Assembly: GCF_001429545.1 (NCBI RefSeq)
Contig: NZ_LMSP01000012.1
Span: 266,555-330,554 of the forward strand
Length of the DNA: 64,000 nucleotides
Direction of reading: 5' to 3'
DNA from: Paenibacillus sp. Soil787
GTDB taxonomy: Bacteria; Bacillota; Bacilli; Paenibacillales; NBRC-103111
The first letter of the stretch is position 1, and each line of letters begins with the position of its first letter. The notes under the pieces are model-generated. The model was given only the letters and a program-made list of their open reading frames with translations. It did not search any database and was not told where the DNA came from. Below are positions 46,351 to 54,644 of this stretch, one piece after another. The translations under genes were made by a program, and so were the position numbers.

Positions 46351-47139
46351 TTATGTATCTTGAAATAATTGCGTCTTAAATCGGCCTAGTACGCCTTTAA
46401 GCCGAAGAATTGCTTTCGAATGTAATTGTGAAATACGAGAAGGTGACAAGCGCATAACCTCAGCAATTTCACTTAAGGAGAGCTCTTCGAAATAGAATAA
46501 CGAGACAACCGTTCTCTCTTTCTCCGTTAATCGTTCAATAGCCTTCGCCAATGACTCCTTCAAATAAAACTCATTAACCTGAAACTCCGGGTTCTTTGCC
46601 TTTTCGTCAACAAGTAAGGAAAGACGTGTTTCCGAATCTTCCTCACGGATGGGATCATCAATCGAACAAACAGTTGTAATCGAAATATCCTGAAGCATCT
46701 GCTGAAAATCTTGCTCACTAATTTGTAAATAGTTGCTAATTTCAGCATCCGTAACGGATCGTAGATACTGCTGCTCTAGCTTCTGGTAAGCATCCTCAAC
46801 CTTCTTGGCCTTTTCTCTCACAGAGCGAGGTACCCAATCCCCTTGCCGAAGTCCATCAATAATAGAACCGCGAATTCTCCAAGAAGCATAAGTTTCGAAT
46901 TGCAGTCCGCGCGAGTAGTCAAATTTCTCTACGGCATCGATAAGGCCCATCACACCAAAGCTCGATAGATCCTCTCTCGAAACACTTTTGGGAAGCCCAA
47001 TTGCCATACGTCCGGAAACATAATCGACTAAGGGCAAGTAACTCTCGATAAGCGACTGCTTAGCGGGAACCCAGCCCTGCTCCTTCCATTGCTTCCATAA
47101 CTCGATGTTGACTAGTTGTGATTGCTTTTGTTCGATCAT
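46351..47139 (-). CDS. sigD: Flagellar/motility sigma factor SigD (FliA family)
   Basis: This 262-residue sigma-70 family factor has region 2 (DYVSGRMAIGLPKSV, SSFGVMGLIDAVEKFDYSRG), region 3 (VPRSVREKAKKVEDAY) and region 4 (ERTVVSLFYFEELSLSEIAEVMRLSPSRISQLHSKAI in parts). It directs transcription of late flagellar and chemotaxis genes. ATG at 47139, 20 bp after the preceding unknown gene. Confidence 0.96.
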   Translation of the reverse strand: MIEQKQSQLVNIELWKQWKEQGWVPAKQSLIESYLPLVDYVSGRMAIGLPKSVSREDLSSFGVMGLIDAVEKFDYSRGLQFETYASWRIRGSIIDGLRQGDWVPRSVREKAKKVEDAYQKLEQQYLRSVTDAEISNYLQISEQDFQQMLQDISITTVCSIDDPIREEDSETRLSLLVDEKAKNPEFQVNEFYLKESLAKAIERLTEKERTVVSLFYFEELSLSEIAEVMRLSPSRISQLHSKAILRLKGVLGRFKTQLFQDT

Positions 47140-47158
47140 GATTTACGTTTCACCATCC

Positions 47159-47593
47159 TTAGTCTTCAGACATTCGCCTTAAGGCACCCGCCAGTTGTTC
47201 AGGGTCCAAATTATTCTTGGTGACTAGCTTAGGTGGATTCAGTGGTGAAAATTGCATTTCCTTTGAGAGTAAAGAGTTATTGCTGCCCAGGTTAGCCTTC
47301 ATCATCTCCCGTGTTTCCTCATCCTCATCTGGTGTAGTCAAATCCAATGATTGACCAACGGACGATTCCGTTGCAGGATTCACAGTAGATGCTCCGCTCG
47401 CTGCATGTTCAGCTCCTATCATTACACCCAACACCCATCTAAAACCAAATGTCAGTACGAATAAAATAAGAAAGCTGTATGCACTTTTAAGACAAGTAGA
47501 AAGAAATATATTATTGCCGATCGATAAGGCAAATGTAAATAAGCCAGCCAATGACGCTACGATGACATTAATTCGCATGGTTCCAATCATCAT
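47159..47593 (-). CDS. Uncharacterised two-TM protein between cheD and sigD
   Basis: This 144-residue protein has two hydrophobic segments (about residues 7-28 and 36-56, VIVASLAGLFTFALSIG and SAYSFLILFVLTFGF) and a long acidic, probably disordered cytoplasmic tail ending DPEQLAGALRRMSED. I do not recognise a named family. It starts with ATG overlapping the cheD stop by 1 bp, with AAAGGA about 8 bp upstream, so it belongs to the operon. It may act in motility; this is inference from context only. Confidence 0.7.
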   Translation of the reverse strand: MMIGTMRINVIVASLAGLFTFALSIGNNIFLSTCLKSAYSFLILFVLTFGFRWVLGVMIGAEHAASGASTVNPATESSVGQSLDLTTPDEDEETREMMKANLGSNNSLLSKEMQFSPLNPPKLVTKNNLDPEQLAGALRRMSED

Positions 47594-48087
47594 TAAATTT
47601 CCTTTACTCCTAATTGGACACTTCGAATAACCAGGATGCCGGTTTCACTATGGAATTCTATCGTTCGACCGTAATTAGCTCCGGTATCCTCAGCACGAAT
47701 CGGAATTTTGTATTTATTCAACATTTCCTTACAAGATTCTACATTTCTCGGACCAATTCTCATCGTATCATTATTCCCCGCAAATGCAAACATTTGAGCA
47801 CCGCCAACAAGCTTAGCTTCTAGCCTATTCACTGCAGCTCCGAGCTTTTCCATTCTGGAAATTAACTCAGGAATAGCCGTATCCGCGTATTTAGCAATGT
47901 TCAGCGAGCCTTCACGAGCTATCTCGGACGAAGGCAGCATCACATGAGCCATACCTGCCACTTTTACGCGGCTATCATATAAGGTTACACCCACACACGA
48001 ACCCAGCCCTGTTGTCTTCAATACACCTGTCTGGTGAGCAACATTCAGGTCAGCCATCCCTACTTTAATTAAATTATCTAACGTCAT
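47593..48087 (-). CDS. cheD: Chemoreceptor glutamine deamidase CheD
   Basis: This 164-residue enzyme has the catalytic Cys in TGLGSCVGVTLYD (about residue 31) and the His in GMAHVMLP (about 48), with KLVGGAQMF later. It deamidates chemoreceptors and boosts CheC phosphatase activity; the two genes overlap by 4 bp here. Length is normal. Confidence 0.96.
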   Translation of the reverse strand: MTLDNLIKVGMADLNVAHQTGVLKTTGLGSCVGVTLYDSRVKVAGMAHVMLPSSEIAREGSLNIAKYADTAIPELISRMEKLGAAVNRLEAKLVGGAQMFAFAGNNDTMRIGPRNVESCKEMLNKYKIPIRAEDTGANYGRTIEFHSETGILVIRSVQLGVKEI

Positions 48088-48704
48088 GGAGACTCTACCC
48101 CTAATGCCGAAAATATTTTGCCAAACGATTCCGGATCAGGAATTAAGAAGAAATGCCCTTGTACTTCATTTTTCCCTTCCATAAACTTGGTATCAATGAG
48201 AAGTGCTTGATCTCCCATTTGGCCAAATTGCAATAATCCATAGCTTAAAATGGCACCAGCCATATCAATGGCTAACGCAGGGACAGTAGGCTGCATATTC
48301 AAATTCGTAAAATCAGCAAGAGAGGATAAATAAGAACCGGCTAGAATATTGCCGATTTCATTCAAAGCAGATAATTCCAGTTCTGAATACTCTTCTTGAT
48401 TTTCGATATTTAACCCAATCAAGTCCCTTAGCATATTTTTGGCAGCATCTAAATCAAGAATAAAAAACATATTTCCAGGCGCGTCTCCATCTACTCGTAA
48501 GAAGATAGCAAGAACTACCGTCTCTGCTCCGCCAACACTTTCACAGATTTCTTCAAAAGGAAGCATTCTAACCTTTGGAACAAGCATATCAATCGGCTTA
48601 TCCAGCAAAGTAGATAGGGCGGTAGCTGCATGCCCCGCACCTATGTTACCTACTTCTTTGAGAACGTCCATTTGAAAGTCTTCTAAACGGCTAAACACAT
48701 CCAC
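48084..48704 (-). CDS. cheC: CheY-P phosphatase CheC
   Basis: This 206-residue protein has both phosphatase helices: DVLKEVGNIGAGHAATALS (E/N pair near residues 16-19) and ELSALNEIGNILAGSYLSSL (near 113-116). It removes phosphate from CheY in adaptation. It starts with GTG 3 bp after cheW and overlaps cheD by 4 bp. Confidence 0.96.
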   Translation of the reverse strand: MDVFSRLEDFQMDVLKEVGNIGAGHAATALSTLLDKPIDMLVPKVRMLPFEEICESVGGAETVVLAIFLRVDGDAPGNMFFILDLDAAKNMLRDLIGLNIENQEEYSELELSALNEIGNILAGSYLSSLADFTNLNMQPTVPALAIDMAGAILSYGLLQFGQMGDQALLIDTKFMEGKNEVQGHFFLIPDPESFGKIFSALGVESP

Positions 48705-48707
48705 AAG

Positions 48708-49169
48708 CTATTCCTCTATTCTTTCTAACTGTTGCAGTTCATCGCGATCCAATACTTGTTCTAAATTCAGCAAAACAAGCAATCTTTGTTCACCGACACG
48801 TGCTATACCATCCAGATACTTGGCTTTGATGCCGCCAACAATTTCTGGTGGATTATCAATATTGTCCGTGTCCAGATCGATAACATCATTCGCAGAATCT
48901 ACGATGAGACCCACTTCAAAGTCACCGGCAGATACAATGATAATACGAGTAGCATCTGAATAAGCTTGCTCTTCAAGTCCGAATCTTGAGCGAAGATCAA
49001 TAATAGGGATAACCACACCCCGAAGATTAATAACGCCTTTAATAAATGCCGGTGCTTTAGGTACGCGCGTCATTGGCTGCATTCTTTCGATCGTTCTAAC
49101 TTTCTCAACTTCTACGCCGTACTCTTCCGTTCCAAGTGCGAAGACGATTACCTTTTTCTCTTCTCCCAT
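48708..49169 (-). CDS. cheW: Chemotaxis coupling protein CheW
   Basis: This 153-residue single CheW domain couples CheA to receptors. Motifs include FALGTEEYGVEVEKVRTIE, KGVINLRGVVIPIIDLR and the DGIARV loop. The ATG at 49169 is 27 bp after cheA, which itself ends in a CheW-like domain. Confidence 0.96.
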   Translation of the reverse strand: MGEEKKVIVFALGTEEYGVEVEKVRTIERMQPMTRVPKAPAFIKGVINLRGVVIPIIDLRSRFGLEEQAYSDATRIIIVSAGDFEVGLIVDSANDVIDLDTDNIDNPPEIVGGIKAKYLDGIARVGEQRLLVLLNLEQVLDRDELQQLERIEE

Positions 49170-49196
49170 TGTGAAACCCTCCCTAAAAGTATGTAA

Positions 49197-51263
49197 TTAT
49201 TTAATCAATGCATTCGGATCAATGATCAATGCGACTTGTCCATCTCCTAGAATCGTTGCACCGGATATTGCAAATAGTCCGGATAAATATTTACCTAATG
49301 TTTTGAGAACGATTTCTTGTTGACCAATAAATTCGTCTACCATCAAGGCAACTTGTTTGTCCCCTTTGCGTACAACAACAATTTCGGTCTCTTCTTCAAG
49401 ATCCTCATTGAAATCTGGCACATCAAACAACGTACTGAGCGATACAAGAGGAATAACAGAATTACGATACTCCACCATTTTGTTACCGTGAATGTTGCGA
49501 ATCTGTGTCTTCTGAATAGCCGAGGTTTCAACAATGGACGATAACGGTATCGCATATTTTTCACTACCAAGACGCACAAGCATGGCAGAAATAATAGACA
49601 ACGTCAGTGGTAATTGGACAGAGAATTTACTTCCAAACCCTGGTTTGGAATCAACTTGAACATGTCCACCCAACATCTGAATCTTCGTCTTCACAACGTC
49701 AAGACCAACGCCACGTCCAGAAATATCAGAAATTTTCTCAGCCGTACTAAAACCGGATGCGAACAACAAGTTGTATACTTCCAGATCACTTAGCTTAGCT
49801 GCTTGTTCAGCTGTTACTAGGCCATTCTTCAGTGCAGTCTTCAAAACTTTTTCTCTATAAATCCCTCTACCATCTTCTTCAATTTCTATAAAGACATGAT
49901 TCCCACTATGGAAAGCACGCAGTTGAATGGTACCGTGCTCACTTTTGCCAGCAGCCAATCGATCGCTAATTGACTCAATACCATGATCCACAGCATTACG
50001 CAGCAAATGTACTAAAGGGTCACCGATTTCATCAATAACGGTCCGGTCTAATTCCGTTTCTGCACCTGTAATAACCAAATCTACTTTCTTATCAAGCGAT
50101 TTAGCCAAGTCCCTTATCATCCGTGGGAAGCGATTGAATACAGAATCCACAGGAACCATTCGAAGCTTCAATACAATATTTTGCAAATCACTGCTGACTC
50201 TAGACATATGTTCAACTGTTTCAGTCAGATCATTACGTTTGACCTCACTAGCAAGCTGTTCTAAACGTACTCGATCAATTAATAGTTCGCTGAACAGATT
50301 CATAAGCGCATCTAAGCGTTCGATATCAACCCGAATGGTACGACTTGCAACAGGAGCCCCACCTGCCGTTGGTTTTGCAACTACTGTTACTGGCTCAGCA
50401 TTTTGTACGGTTTCGACTGATACAACAGGTGCGATCGCTTCTGCAACCGCTGCAGCTATTTCTTGTCTTGCTGTCTCAACTTCAGTTCTAGGACGGGATA
50501 ATTCGGCAAGCGATTCTGAATCAACTGTAATAATGACGGCTGATTGAATTTCGGAAACGTTCAAAATTTCTTTCTCTAACGTTCCTTGATCAACCTTAGA
50601 AATAAAATAAAGGGAGAAAGAACGATCAAACTTCTCTTGTTCGATTTCTTGTACGGATGGTGTCGCTTTTACAATTTCCCCCATTCTCTCCAATGCATCG
50701 AAAACCATGTAGGCCCTTGCAGCCTTAAGGACACAATTCTCATTAACGCTTACTTCGATATAGAATACAAGAAAACCCGAATCAATGGACTGTTGAAGAA
50801 TAGAAAATTGAAACTCATCTACTTCAATACCTTTTGCTGGTTCTTTCGCGACTGCCACTTCCGAAGCTTGTGCGGTTTTATAGTCACCTGTCACGATGGA
50901 ACGAAGAGCAGCGACGATTGGTGAAACATCCGCTTTTCCTGTACCACCCTGAATAATATCTTCGACCATAGATTCCAATGAATCAAGACTTTTGAAAATG
51001 CAATCAAAAATGAATGGGTTCATTTCAATTTTACTGTTACGTACCAAGTCCAACACATTTTCCATCTCGTGCGTTAGGGCAGCGATATCCTCGAAGCCCA
51101 TTGTTGCAGACATCCCTTTCAATGTATGAGCAGAGCGGAAAATGTTATGCACAATACTAATATCCTGAGGATTACTTTCTAAACTAAGTAAGTTCTCATT
51201 CAAAGATTGCAAATGCTCTTTCGATTCATCGATAAACATGGATAAATATTGACTAAGTTCCAA
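49197..51263 (-). CDS. cheA: Chemotaxis sensor kinase CheA
   Basis: About 688 residues: HPt domain with the phosphorylated His in FRSAHTLKGMSA (about 46), a CheY-binding P2 region, dimerisation P3, an HATPase domain (HLLRNAVDHGIE, EEDGRGI, SGRGVGLDVVKTK) and a C-terminal CheW-like domain. It phosphorylates CheY and CheB. The TTG at 51263 gives a product starting ELSQYLSMFIDESKEHL and has GGAGG 9 bp upstream. The GTG at 51269 is too close to that site, but remains possible. Confidence 0.96.
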   Translation of the reverse strand: MELSQYLSMFIDESKEHLQSLNENLLSLESNPQDISIVHNIFRSAHTLKGMSATMGFEDIAALTHEMENVLDLVRNSKIEMNPFIFDCIFKSLDSLESMVEDIIQGGTGKADVSPIVAALRSIVTGDYKTAQASEVAVAKEPAKGIEVDEFQFSILQQSIDSGFLVFYIEVSVNENCVLKAARAYMVFDALERMGEIVKATPSVQEIEQEKFDRSFSLYFISKVDQGTLEKEILNVSEIQSAVIITVDSESLAELSRPRTEVETARQEIAAAVAEAIAPVVSVETVQNAEPVTVVAKPTAGGAPVASRTIRVDIERLDALMNLFSELLIDRVRLEQLASEVKRNDLTETVEHMSRVSSDLQNIVLKLRMVPVDSVFNRFPRMIRDLAKSLDKKVDLVITGAETELDRTVIDEIGDPLVHLLRNAVDHGIESISDRLAAGKSEHGTIQLRAFHSGNHVFIEIEEDGRGIYREKVLKTALKNGLVTAEQAAKLSDLEVYNLLFASGFSTAEKISDISGRGVGLDVVKTKIQMLGGHVQVDSKPGFGSKFSVQLPLTLSIISAMLVRLGSEKYAIPLSSIVETSAIQKTQIRNIHGNKMVEYRNSVIPLVSLSTLFDVPDFNEDLEEETEIVVVRKGDKQVALMVDEFIGQQEIVLKTLGKYLSGLFAISGATILGDGQVALIIDPNALIK

Positions 51264-51314
51264 AACCACACACCTCCAATAGAATCATTATGTAACCTGT
51301 TTGTTAAATTTCAT

Positions 51315-52418
51315 TTAATTAAGTACGCATTGAGCTAATCGATTGGCAATATCCTGCTGTGGCAGAACATGCATCGCAGCTTGGATCTCTACAGCAGCCC
51401 TAGGCATCCCGTATACGACACAAGTTTCTTCGCATTCGGCAATGGTCGTTGAGACACCGGCTTGCTTTAGTGAGAGCATGCCTTTGGCTCCATCGCTGCC
51501 CATACCTGTCATCAGGACGATGTGCCGCTTCAACTCACTCATACCAAGCAAGGACTCAAACATGACATCCACTGAAGGACGGTGGCCAGAACGGGGTTCA
51601 TCTTTGGTCAAGCGAATTTTGTACGTCTTCTCCGAATCCTTGTAGATGACCATGTGCCATCCTCCCGGTGCTACATAAGCTGTTGCCGTTTGGAGCACAT
51701 CCCCTTCCGCAGCCTCGACTACCTGTATCTGAGAAATATCATTCAGACGTTGGGCTAATGATTTGGTGAAATTAGGTGGCATATGTTGAACAATTAAGAT
51801 CGGCGCAGGAAAACCTGCAGGAATATGAGAGATCACCTGATGTAAGGCACGTGGTCCTCCGGTTGAAGTACCAATGGCTACAAGATGATCGAAATGCGTT
51901 GAACCAGGCTTTGCAGCAAGTTTAGTATCGGGTGCTTTCATCAAACTGGCATCACTCTTGGCTATTAACGGTTGATAAACCCTCGGAGGCACAGGCTGTT
52001 TCGGAACCGGCCTTAACTTCGTTCGAACTGCCATATGCAGCTTCTCATGCAGAAGTTGTTTAACTTTATACAGGTCGAGAGATATGGAACCTGACGGCTT
52101 TCGAATAAAGTCGACAGCTCCCCACTCGAGCGCTTTAATCGTTTCGGAAGCACCCTCTTGAGTTAAGGAACTTAACATAATGACGGGCGTTGGTTGTTCT
52201 GCCATGATTCGCTGTAAAGCATCCAAGCCGTTCATTATTGGCATTTCTACATCCATCGTAACGGCATCGGGGCGTAATAGCTTCACTTGTTCAATGGCTT
52301 CTTGACCATTTTTGGCTGTTCCTATTACTTTGTACTGAGGATTATCTGAAATCAAATCGCTTATAATTTTTCGCATAAAGACGGAGTCGTCTACGACAAG
52401 AATGTTATATAGTGTCAA
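51315..52418 (-). CDS. cheB: Chemotaxis methylesterase/response regulator CheB
   Basis: About 367 residues. The receiver domain has DDSVFM, phospho-acceptor Asp in DAVTMDVEMPIMNG and KPSG; after a linker the methylesterase domain has the catalytic Ser in GTSTGGP, His in VQHMPPNFT and Asp in MTGMGSDGA. It demethylates and deamidates chemoreceptors. The TTG at 52418 follows GGAGGG by 6 bp; the upstream ATG at 52436 lies inside this site. Confidence 0.95.
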   Translation of the reverse strand: MTLYNILVVDDSVFMRKIISDLISDNPQYKVIGTAKNGQEAIEQVKLLRPDAVTMDVEMPIMNGLDALQRIMAEQPTPVIMLSSLTQEGASETIKALEWGAVDFIRKPSGSISLDLYKVKQLLHEKLHMAVRTKLRPVPKQPVPPRVYQPLIAKSDASLMKAPDTKLAAKPGSTHFDHLVAIGTSTGGPRALHQVISHIPAGFPAPILIVQHMPPNFTKSLAQRLNDISQIQVVEAAEGDVLQTATAYVAPGGWHMVIYKDSEKTYKIRLTKDEPRSGHRPSVDVMFESLLGMSELKRHIVLMTGMGSDGAKGMLSLKQAGVSTTIAECEETCVVYGMPRAAVEIQAAMHVLPQQDIANRLAQCVLN

Positions 52419-52467
52419 ACTGCTTCCCTCCCTCATATGAGCATATTCGACACGATTTGCGAAAATC

Positions 52468-53337
52468 CTATTTCAAAAGTTTCATCATTTTATTTAAAAA
52501 GCCCTTGACACCGGATGTAGGTGTGTCAATTACTCGATAACCGTTCATATAATTATCGACTAATGTTTGAAGACTTCGTGATGCAGCCGAATTCGGAAAA
52601 GCAACAGTAAAAGGTACTTGCTTTTTAACCGCCTTGGATACAGCCACGTCATCATCAACGAATCCTAATGTAGGGATATGGATATCCAGAAATTGTTTAG
52701 CTACTAAAGAAATTTTATCAGCCGTGTGCTTGCCTTCTTTTGCATCGGTTACACGGTTAATAACAAGTTTAAAAGAAACATCATGTCCCATTGAGTTAAC
52801 CATTTTTATAATGGCATAAGCGTCTGTTATGGAAGTAGGCTCAGGTGTTGTTACAACAAATGCTTCTTCGGCTGCTAGTATAAATTTCAGCGTTTCTTTG
52901 GACAATCCGGCCCCTGTGTCAAAAATGATAAAATCAACATACCCATTGAGCTGCATAACTTGCTCGGCAAAGTAATTCAATTCTTCATCGGTTAAGCGAA
53001 GTAAATCGTTAAAGCCAGATCCACCTGCTATGAAATCTAAATCATTGTAGCCTTTCTGGATAATTTCCCAGATCGTTTTTTCCTTTTTCAATAAGTGATA
53101 TAAATTGTATTTGGAGGAAATCCCCATCAGCACATCAATGTTGGCAAGCCCAATATCTGCATCGAAGACAAGAACCTTATAACCTTTGGACTGAAGCGTT
53201 AAAGCAAAGTTAAGCGTAAAATTTGATTTACCTACGCCTCCCTTTCCGCTAGTCACGGTAATAATCCTGGTTGCTTTTGTGCCTTTGTCATTCTGTAACT
53301 GTACCAGGTTCCGCAACCCTTCTGCTTGATCCTTCAT
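52468..53337 (-). CDS. flhG: Flagellar number regulator FlhG (MinD-like ATPase)
   Basis: This 289-residue P-loop ATPase has the deviant Walker A SGKGGVGKSNF (about residues 30-40), FDADIGLANIDVLMG and FDTGAGLS, typical of MinD/FlhG. With FlhF it sets the place and number of flagella. ATG overlaps the flhF stop by 4 bp. Confidence 0.95.
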   Translation of the reverse strand: MKDQAEGLRNLVQLQNDKGTKATRIITVTSGKGGVGKSNFTLNFALTLQSKGYKVLVFDADIGLANIDVLMGISSKYNLYHLLKKEKTIWEIIQKGYNDLDFIAGGSGFNDLLRLTDEELNYFAEQVMQLNGYVDFIIFDTGAGLSKETLKFILAAEEAFVVTTPEPTSITDAYAIIKMVNSMGHDVSFKLVINRVTDAKEGKHTADKISLVAKQFLDIHIPTLGFVDDDVAVSKAVKKQVPFTVAFPNSAASRSLQTLVDNYMNGYRVIDTPTSGVKGFLNKMMKLLK

Positions 53338-54644
53338 GCTCTAGGTTCCTCCAATAACAAATCGATGATTTGCCACTCATTCATTTCCGTAATATCGTCG
53401 GGTACACTTTGACCGTTCGTAACATATGAAAGCTGCAATGAGAACTCGTGAACAATATTTACAATCGCACCATAGGTGTCTGTTTCATCCATTTTGGTAA
53501 ATAATACTTTGTCTAGCTTAAACTTATTAAAATTGTTTGTAATTGCTCTCATGTCCCGATACTTTGTAGTTAAGCTCAAAACTAGAATAGTCTCACTATT
53601 TCCTTGTGTCTTTAGCAAGGAGTTAAGCTCCGAAACATACATTTCATTTCGAAAATTGCGTCCAGCCGTATCCATGAAAATGACGTCACATTCTGCTAGA
53701 TTGTGAAATGCTTTCGCTAAATCCTGTGGTGAGAAAACAACTTCAAGGGGTACATTCAAGATTGTTCCATATGTTTTTAACTGTTCAATTGCCGCAATTC
53801 GATAAGTGTCTGAAGTAATGAAACCAACCTTACGTTGATACTTCAACACTTGTTCCGCAGCTAACTTTGCTATGGTTGTTGTTTTTCCAACTCCAGTTGG
53901 ACCTACGAAATGTACCACGCGAGTTTGGGGTGAAATTTGTTTGGAGCGATCAGATTGAAACACTGGCCCAAGTTTGGATCGCACGACTTGAAGAGCTGTC
54001 TCATCTGTTATAGGCTCATCTGCAAGCTGAAAATCGGCCACAACTTCATCCATGATTTGATGAACTAACGTAGGATCAACTTCTTGGTCAATTAATCGTT
54101 GCTCAATCTTCTGTAATGGTTCAGGGAGATTTGACTCCTCAGACGCATGAGTAAGCTTTCTCATCATGTCCTTCATTTGTTTGAGCTCCTCCATGAGGTG
54201 CTCATCTTTGAGAATGCCTCTATTAGGCGCATTTACCGAAACCGGCGAGTAAATCTGCTGTGAAGCGAAACTCTTTTGCGTCTCAACGCCTGCGCTTACG
54301 GTAACTGGTTCTTTTTTGGCCGAAACAGGAGCGATCACATCTGGAACATCTGGAAAATCAGATAGTTGCGATTGGGCTCTTGGAGGTTGATCTTGACTAA
54401 TGACTCTTTGCTGTTGAGGCTGATGAGTCTGAGGTTGGGGTGTAAACCGCTGAGCAGCCCCTCCTGAATTCGTTGCGCCATCGATTGCAGCGATAACTTC
54501 AATCTTTTTCTTACCGAATAAACCAAGAAAACCCCCTGTGCGAATTTCCTTGGTATTGAGGATTACTGCATCCTTGCCTAAATCCGTGCGAATTTTTTGC
54601 AAAGCGTCAGGCATGGAATCGACAACGTATCTTTTTACTCTCAT
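53334..54644 (-). CDS. flhF: SRP-type GTPase FlhF
   Basis: This 436-residue protein has an N-terminal basic domain (RVKRYVVDSMPDALQKI), a Gln/Pro-rich linker (about 65-130), an N domain, and the GTPase domain with GPTGVGKTTTIAKLAAE (248-264), TSDTYRIAAIEQL and FMDTAGRN. It recruits flagellar basal-body parts to the membrane. It overlaps flhA and flhG by 4 bp on each side. Confidence 0.96.
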   Translation of the reverse strand: MRVKRYVVDSMPDALQKIRTDLGKDAVILNTKEIRTGGFLGLFGKKKIEVIAAIDGATNSGGAAQRFTPQPQTHQPQQQRVISQDQPPRAQSQLSDFPDVPDVIAPVSAKKEPVTVSAGVETQKSFASQQIYSPVSVNAPNRGILKDEHLMEELKQMKDMMRKLTHASEESNLPEPLQKIEQRLIDQEVDPTLVHQIMDEVVADFQLADEPITDETALQVVRSKLGPVFQSDRSKQISPQTRVVHFVGPTGVGKTTTIAKLAAEQVLKYQRKVGFITSDTYRIAAIEQLKTYGTILNVPLEVVFSPQDLAKAFHNLAECDVIFMDTAGRNFRNEMYVSELNSLLKTQGNSETILVLSLTTKYRDMRAITNNFNKFKLDKVLFTKMDETDTYGAIVNIVHEFSLQLSYVTNGQSVPDDITEMNEWQIIDLLLEEPRA

